Origin: Xanthobacteraceae bacterium
GTDB lineage: Bacteria; Pseudomonadota; Alphaproteobacteria; Rhizobiales; Xanthobacteraceae
NCBI GenBank assembly: GCA_022844485.1
Contig: JALHLQ010000001.1
Coordinates: 124,001 to 188,000, forward strand
Direction: 5' to 3'
DNA length: 64,000 nt
Part shown: positions 61,280 through 64,000 of the stretch, in pieces
How positions within the stretch are numbered: position 1 is the stretch's first letter
Layout: each line of letters begins with the position of its first letter
Notes under the pieces: model-generated
What the model was told of the DNA's origin: nothing
The model's input: only the letters and a program-made list of their open reading frames with translations
Databases searched by the model: none
Position numbers and translations under genes: made by a program

Positions 61280-62359
61280 GTGCCAGCCATCGCGGAACTT
61301 CCTCGTCCTATCGGGCTTCTTGCCGAGCTGACGCACCGCTGTCCGCTCGCCTGCCCGTATTGCTCGAATCCGCTCTCGCTCGAGTCGCGCATCGGCGAGC
61401 TGTCCGCGGAGGACTGGCGCCGCGTGTTCAATGAAGCCGCAGCGCTCGGCGTGTTGCAGGCGCATTTATCCGGCGGCGAGCCAGCCGCGCGCGGCGACCT
61501 TGTCGACATCGTCCGCTCGGCGCAGGAATCCGGCCTGTACACGAACTTGATCACCTCAGGCATCGGGCTTACGCCGGCCAGGCTCGATGCGTTGGCGAAT
61601 GCCGGCCTGGACCATGTGCAGATTTCGATCCAGGACAGCGAGGCCGCATCGGCGGACCACATTGCGGGCTATTCTGGAGCCTTTGAACGCAAGAAGACGC
61701 TTGCTGCCGAGGTGGTCAACCGGAAGATGCCGCTCACCGTCAATTGCGTCGTGCATCGGCTGAACATCGGACGCATCGAGGCGATGGTGGCGCTGGCGTT
61801 GCAACTCGGCGCGAGCCGCGTCGAGATCGCCCATGTGCAATACTATGGCTGGGCGCTCGAGAATCGGTCCCGCCTGATGCCGACGCATGCGCAGGCCGAA
61901 CGCGCGGCAGCAGAGATCGAATCGCTGCGCGCCCGCTACCAGGGTGCGATCGTCATCGACGCGGTGGTTCCCGACTACTATGCCCGACTGCCGAAACCCT
62001 GCATGGGCGGGTGGGGCCGCCGTTCGTTGAATGTGACCCCGTCGGGCAAGGTCCTCCCCTGCCATGCGGCCGAATCCATACCGGATCTCGAATTCTGGTC
62101 GGTGCGCGAGCACGCGCTTTCCGACATTTGGGAACGGTCGCCTGCCTTCAATGCGTTCCGCGGCACGGCTTGGATGCGCGAACCTTGCGCGAGCTGTGCC
62201 CGCCGTGAGTTGGATTTCGGCGGTTGCCGCTGTCAGGCGCTCGCTCTAACCGGCGACGCGCGCGCGACCGATCCCGTGTGTCATCTCTCTCCTGATCACC
62301 GAAAAGTTCAGGAACTCGCGGCCTTGCGGGACGACAGCGGATTCACTTATCGCCGGTAG
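61280..62359 (+). CDS. pqqE: PqqE, radical SAM peptide cyclase
   Basis: A 359-residue radical-SAM/SPASM enzyme that joins Glu and Tyr of PqqA by a carbon-carbon bond. Radical SAM cysteines are in CPLACPYC (~21-28); the auxiliary-cluster cysteines are in KPCMGGWGRR, LPCHAAES, CASCARRELDFGGCRCQA and PVCHLSPDH near the C-terminus. SGGEPAARGDL is the SAM-binding GGE motif. Start at GTG 61280, one base after pqqD. Confidence 0.95.
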   Translation: MPAIAELPRPIGLLAELTHRCPLACPYCSNPLSLESRIGELSAEDWRRVFNEAAALGVLQAHLSGGEPAARGDLVDIVRSAQESGLYTNLITSGIGLTPARLDALANAGLDHVQISIQDSEAASADHIAGYSGAFERKKTLAAEVVNRKMPLTVNCVVHRLNIGRIEAMVALALQLGASRVEIAHVQYYGWALENRSRLMPTHAQAERAAAEIESLRARYQGAIVIDAVVPDYYARLPKPCMGGWGRRSLNVTPSGKVLPCHAAESIPDLEFWSVREHALSDIWERSPAFNAFRGTAWMREPCASCARRELDFGGCRCQALALTGDARATDPVCHLSPDHRKVQELAALRDDSGFTYRR

Positions 62360-62393
62360 TCCGCCGCCGGGCCGAAGAAGCAGCGCCAGCGGT

Positions 62394-63089
62394 TCAACTC
62401 GGATCGTCGATGAGCCGATCGGGCTTTGCAAGCGCCTCCAGTGCCTTCGGGTCGTGGGCGATGATCTCTCGTCCCGCCACCTCCACCCGGTAGGCCTCGA
62501 GGCTGGCGAAATTGCGCGAGAGATTTTCTCGCGTGATGCCCAGCCGGCTGGCGAGCGTTCCCTTCTCGTAGGGAAGGACAATTTTCAGAACGCCGTCGCT
62601 TTCCACGCCGCGCCGGAGAATCCAGGCCGCCAGCCGCTCGAGGCTCGTGCGCAGCTTTTGGTTCTTGAGTTCTCGAACAATGTCGCGGTAGCGCAGCGCC
62701 AATTCGGCCACAACGGCCCGCGCGAACCCGGCATCGCGCGCAAAGACGTCCCGGATCGCTTCTGCCGGGATCATCAGAATGCGGGACGCGGCCACGGTTC
62801 GCGCCGATTTGAGATACGGCTTGTCAGTGACGACCGCGGCAAGAATGAAGGTGGAGACCGGCTCGATAAAGCCGATCGTGGTCTCGCGGCTGGCGTGGGT
62901 GGCGTATAGCTCGACCATTCCATCCACCACGACATGCAGAAAATCGGCCGGCTCTCCCTCATTGATCAACGTCACATGCGCGGGAAAGCGCTGGAGGAAC
63001 GCTCCCTGCATCAAGGACTCGAACTCGGAGTCGCAGGTCTCGCCGAAGAGAGGCAGCTTTCGCACAAGGGCAAGATCAGAATCGCGCAT
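62394..63089 (-). CDS. Crp/Fnr family transcriptional regulator
   Basis: A 231-residue regulator. The effector domain (~10-130) has the roll GEPADFLHVVVDGMVELYA; the helix-turn-helix (~170-195) reads KGTLASRLGITRENLSRNFASL, close to the E-x2-S-R core of FNR/DNR proteins. The N-terminal cysteine cluster of FNR is missing, and the cAMP-pocket GE(L)-RAA pattern is not conserved, so it is neither FNR nor Crp proper; DNR/NnrR (NO-sensing) type is possible. It is divergent from narK and may bind the box at 63240. Confidence 0.88.
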   Translation of the reverse strand: MRDSDLALVRKLPLFGETCDSEFESLMQGAFLQRFPAHVTLINEGEPADFLHVVVDGMVELYATHASRETTIGFIEPVSTFILAAVVTDKPYLKSARTVAASRILMIPAEAIRDVFARDAGFARAVVAELALRYRDIVRELKNQKLRTSLERLAAWILRRGVESDGVLKIVLPYEKGTLASRLGITRENLSRNFASLEAYRVEVAGREIIAHDPKALEALAKPDRLIDDPS

Positions 63090-63239
63090 GGTGTCAGCTT
63101 TAAGTGAGTCCAGAATCTAGAATCGTGACATTTATCAAATTGCTTGAAGGCATTGCTCAATCACCTCTTTGCCGGATGCTGTTACTACACTGGTACATTT
63201 CGCGCTGCACATTTATTTCGGCGCTGCACCGCGAACTAC

Positions 63240-63253
63240 TTGACCTCGATCAA
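63240..63253. promoter_or_regulatory. FNR/DNR-type box in narK promoter
   Basis: TTGACCTCGATCAA matches the consensus TTGAT-N4-ATCAA at nine of ten positions. The centre is 81 bases before the narK ATG; a class II promoter would start transcription near 63288. The -10 is not clear. It may serve FNR, the divergent regulator, or both. Confidence 0.7.
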
Positions 63254-63327
63254 CGAAATGCCGGCCCGCGTGAAGAAAGTCACGTGAATTTCGCTGGCAT
63301 CAGGTGCGCAGCCGCAGGAGCCTAAGA

Positions 63328-64000
63328 ATGATTACCACAACGCAGGCGGTCTCCTCTTCGGACCAGTCGAGGGCCATGTGGCTGTCGACGATAGCCTTCA
63401 CGGTCTGCTTTGCAGTCTGGACGATTTTTTCGATCATCGGGGTCCAGATCAAGAAGGACTTGGGTCTGAACGACACCCAGTTCGGACTGCTTGTGGGCAC
63501 GCCGATCCTCACCGGCAGCCTGGTCCGCCTCATGCTCGGGGTGTGGACCGACCAATACGGGGGCCGAATCGTCTATGTCCTGGTGATGTTGTCCGCGGCT
63601 GTCGCGACCTGGCTGCTCACTTTCGCGTACGACTACACGACTTTTCTCATTGCGGCGTTGGGGGTGGGCATCGCCGGGGGATCCTTCGCGGTCGGGATCG
63701 CCTATGTCTCCCGTTGGTTCCCGATCGAGAAGCAAGGCACAGCCCTGGGCATTTTCGGGGCGGGCAATGTCGGCGCCGCCGTGACCAAGTTCTTGGCTCC
63801 AATGGTCATGGTGGCCTTCGGGTGGAAAGCCGTCGCCCAGATCTGGGCGCTCGGCCTCGTCGTCATGGCGATTGTTTTCTGGTTCAGCACCAAGGACGAT
63901 CCGCAGCTTGCTGCGCGCCGAAAAGCCGGGCTGAAGCCGGAACCGATATCGGCGATGCTCGTGCCGCTGAAGAACCTGCAGGTCTGGCGGTTCTCACTCT
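63328..64000 (+). CDS. narK: NarK-type nitrate/nitrite MFS transporter, N-terminal part (3' cut by window)
   Basis: The first 224 residues of a major-facilitator transporter; the frame is open to the end of the window. AGGAG stands eight bases before the ATG. The TM2 motif GTPILTGSLVRLMLG contains the nitrate-binding Arg (Arg67 here, Arg89 in E. coli NarK), TDQYGGR is the MFS loop, and FAVGIAYVSRWFP with GTALGIFGAGNVGAAVTKF is the nitrate-signature helix of the NNP family. It probably opens a nitrate respiration operon beyond the window. Confidence 0.9.
   Translation, partial: MITTTQAVSSSDQSRAMWLSTIAFTVCFAVWTIFSIIGVQIKKDLGLNDTQFGLLVGTPILTGSLVRLMLGVWTDQYGGRIVYVLVMLSAAVATWLLTFAYDYTTFLIAALGVGIAGGSFAVGIAYVSRWFPIEKQGTALGIFGAGNVGAAVTKFLAPMVMVAFGWKAVAQIWALGLVVMAIVFWFSTKDDPQLAARRKAGLKPEPISAMLVPLKNLQVWRFSL

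Overview
The window is GC-rich, densely packed and almost wholly coding. It looks like a chromosomal segment of an alphaproteobacterium, probably of the order Hyphomicrobiales (Rhizobiales). That placement is inferred from the PQQ gene set, the PhaAB-type MrpAB fusion, many Liv-type ABC transporters, the style of the 51-residue conserved small protein and the codon/GC character; no rRNA or tRNA gene was seen to confirm it. No gene-free stretch exceeds 300 bases. I saw no CRISPR array, insertion sequence or phage gene.

Layout. Bases 1-1212: two peptidoglycan amide/peptide hydrolases, the first cut by the window edge. 1110-8427 (minus): an antiporter cluster in the order E-F-G-MbhDE-B-C-D-D-x-D, i.e. 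the order of archaeal Mbh/Mrp modules, with three MrpD-like subunits. 8555-10390: a P1B heavy-metal ATPase. 10478-29916 (minus): a run of closely spaced or overlapping genes led by a GntR regulator with its own GTATAC operator. It encodes an acyl-CoA ligase, HyuA/HyuB, an acyl-CoA dehydrogenase, a split B12-dependent acyl-CoA mutase, a three-subunit molybdenum hydroxylase, a type III CoA-transferase, a V4R protein and a Liv ABC importer with a LivM-LivG fusion. 30119-36117 (plus): a second, conventional MrpAB-C-D-E-F-G antiporter. 36240-41629 (plus): a second Liv importer plus an SDR. 41727-44349 (minus): an alpha/beta hydrolase, an SDR without catalytic residues and an epimerase. 44497-52011 (minus): 2-oxoacid:ferredoxin oxidoreductase KorA/KorB, a 719-residue PFOR-like/ferredoxin protein of unknown role, and an NfnA/NfnB-like flavoprotein pair. 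52225-57050: a 51-residue protein, then an Hsp20-Lon-rhomboid-SDH proteinase operon. 57313-62359 (plus): a sorbosone-dehydrogenase-like enzyme, a dihaem cytochrome c and pqqABCDE. 62394-64000: a Crp/Fnr regulator divergent from a narK-type transporter that has a near-perfect FNR box.

How it fits together. The 10.5-30 kb operon reads as uptake, CoA activation, hydroxylation, ATP-dependent ring or amide opening, dehydrogenation and carbon-skeleton rearrangement of one unidentified organic acid. The Mo-hydroxylase plus HyuAB pairing suggests an N-heterocycle or lactam, but that is inference. The Kor/Nfn block would couple 2-oxoacid oxidation to ferredoxin and NADP(H), useful in low-oxygen or nitrate-respiring growth, which the FNR box and NarK support. 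Two different Mrp antiporters point to strong reliance on Na+/H+ or pH homeostasis.
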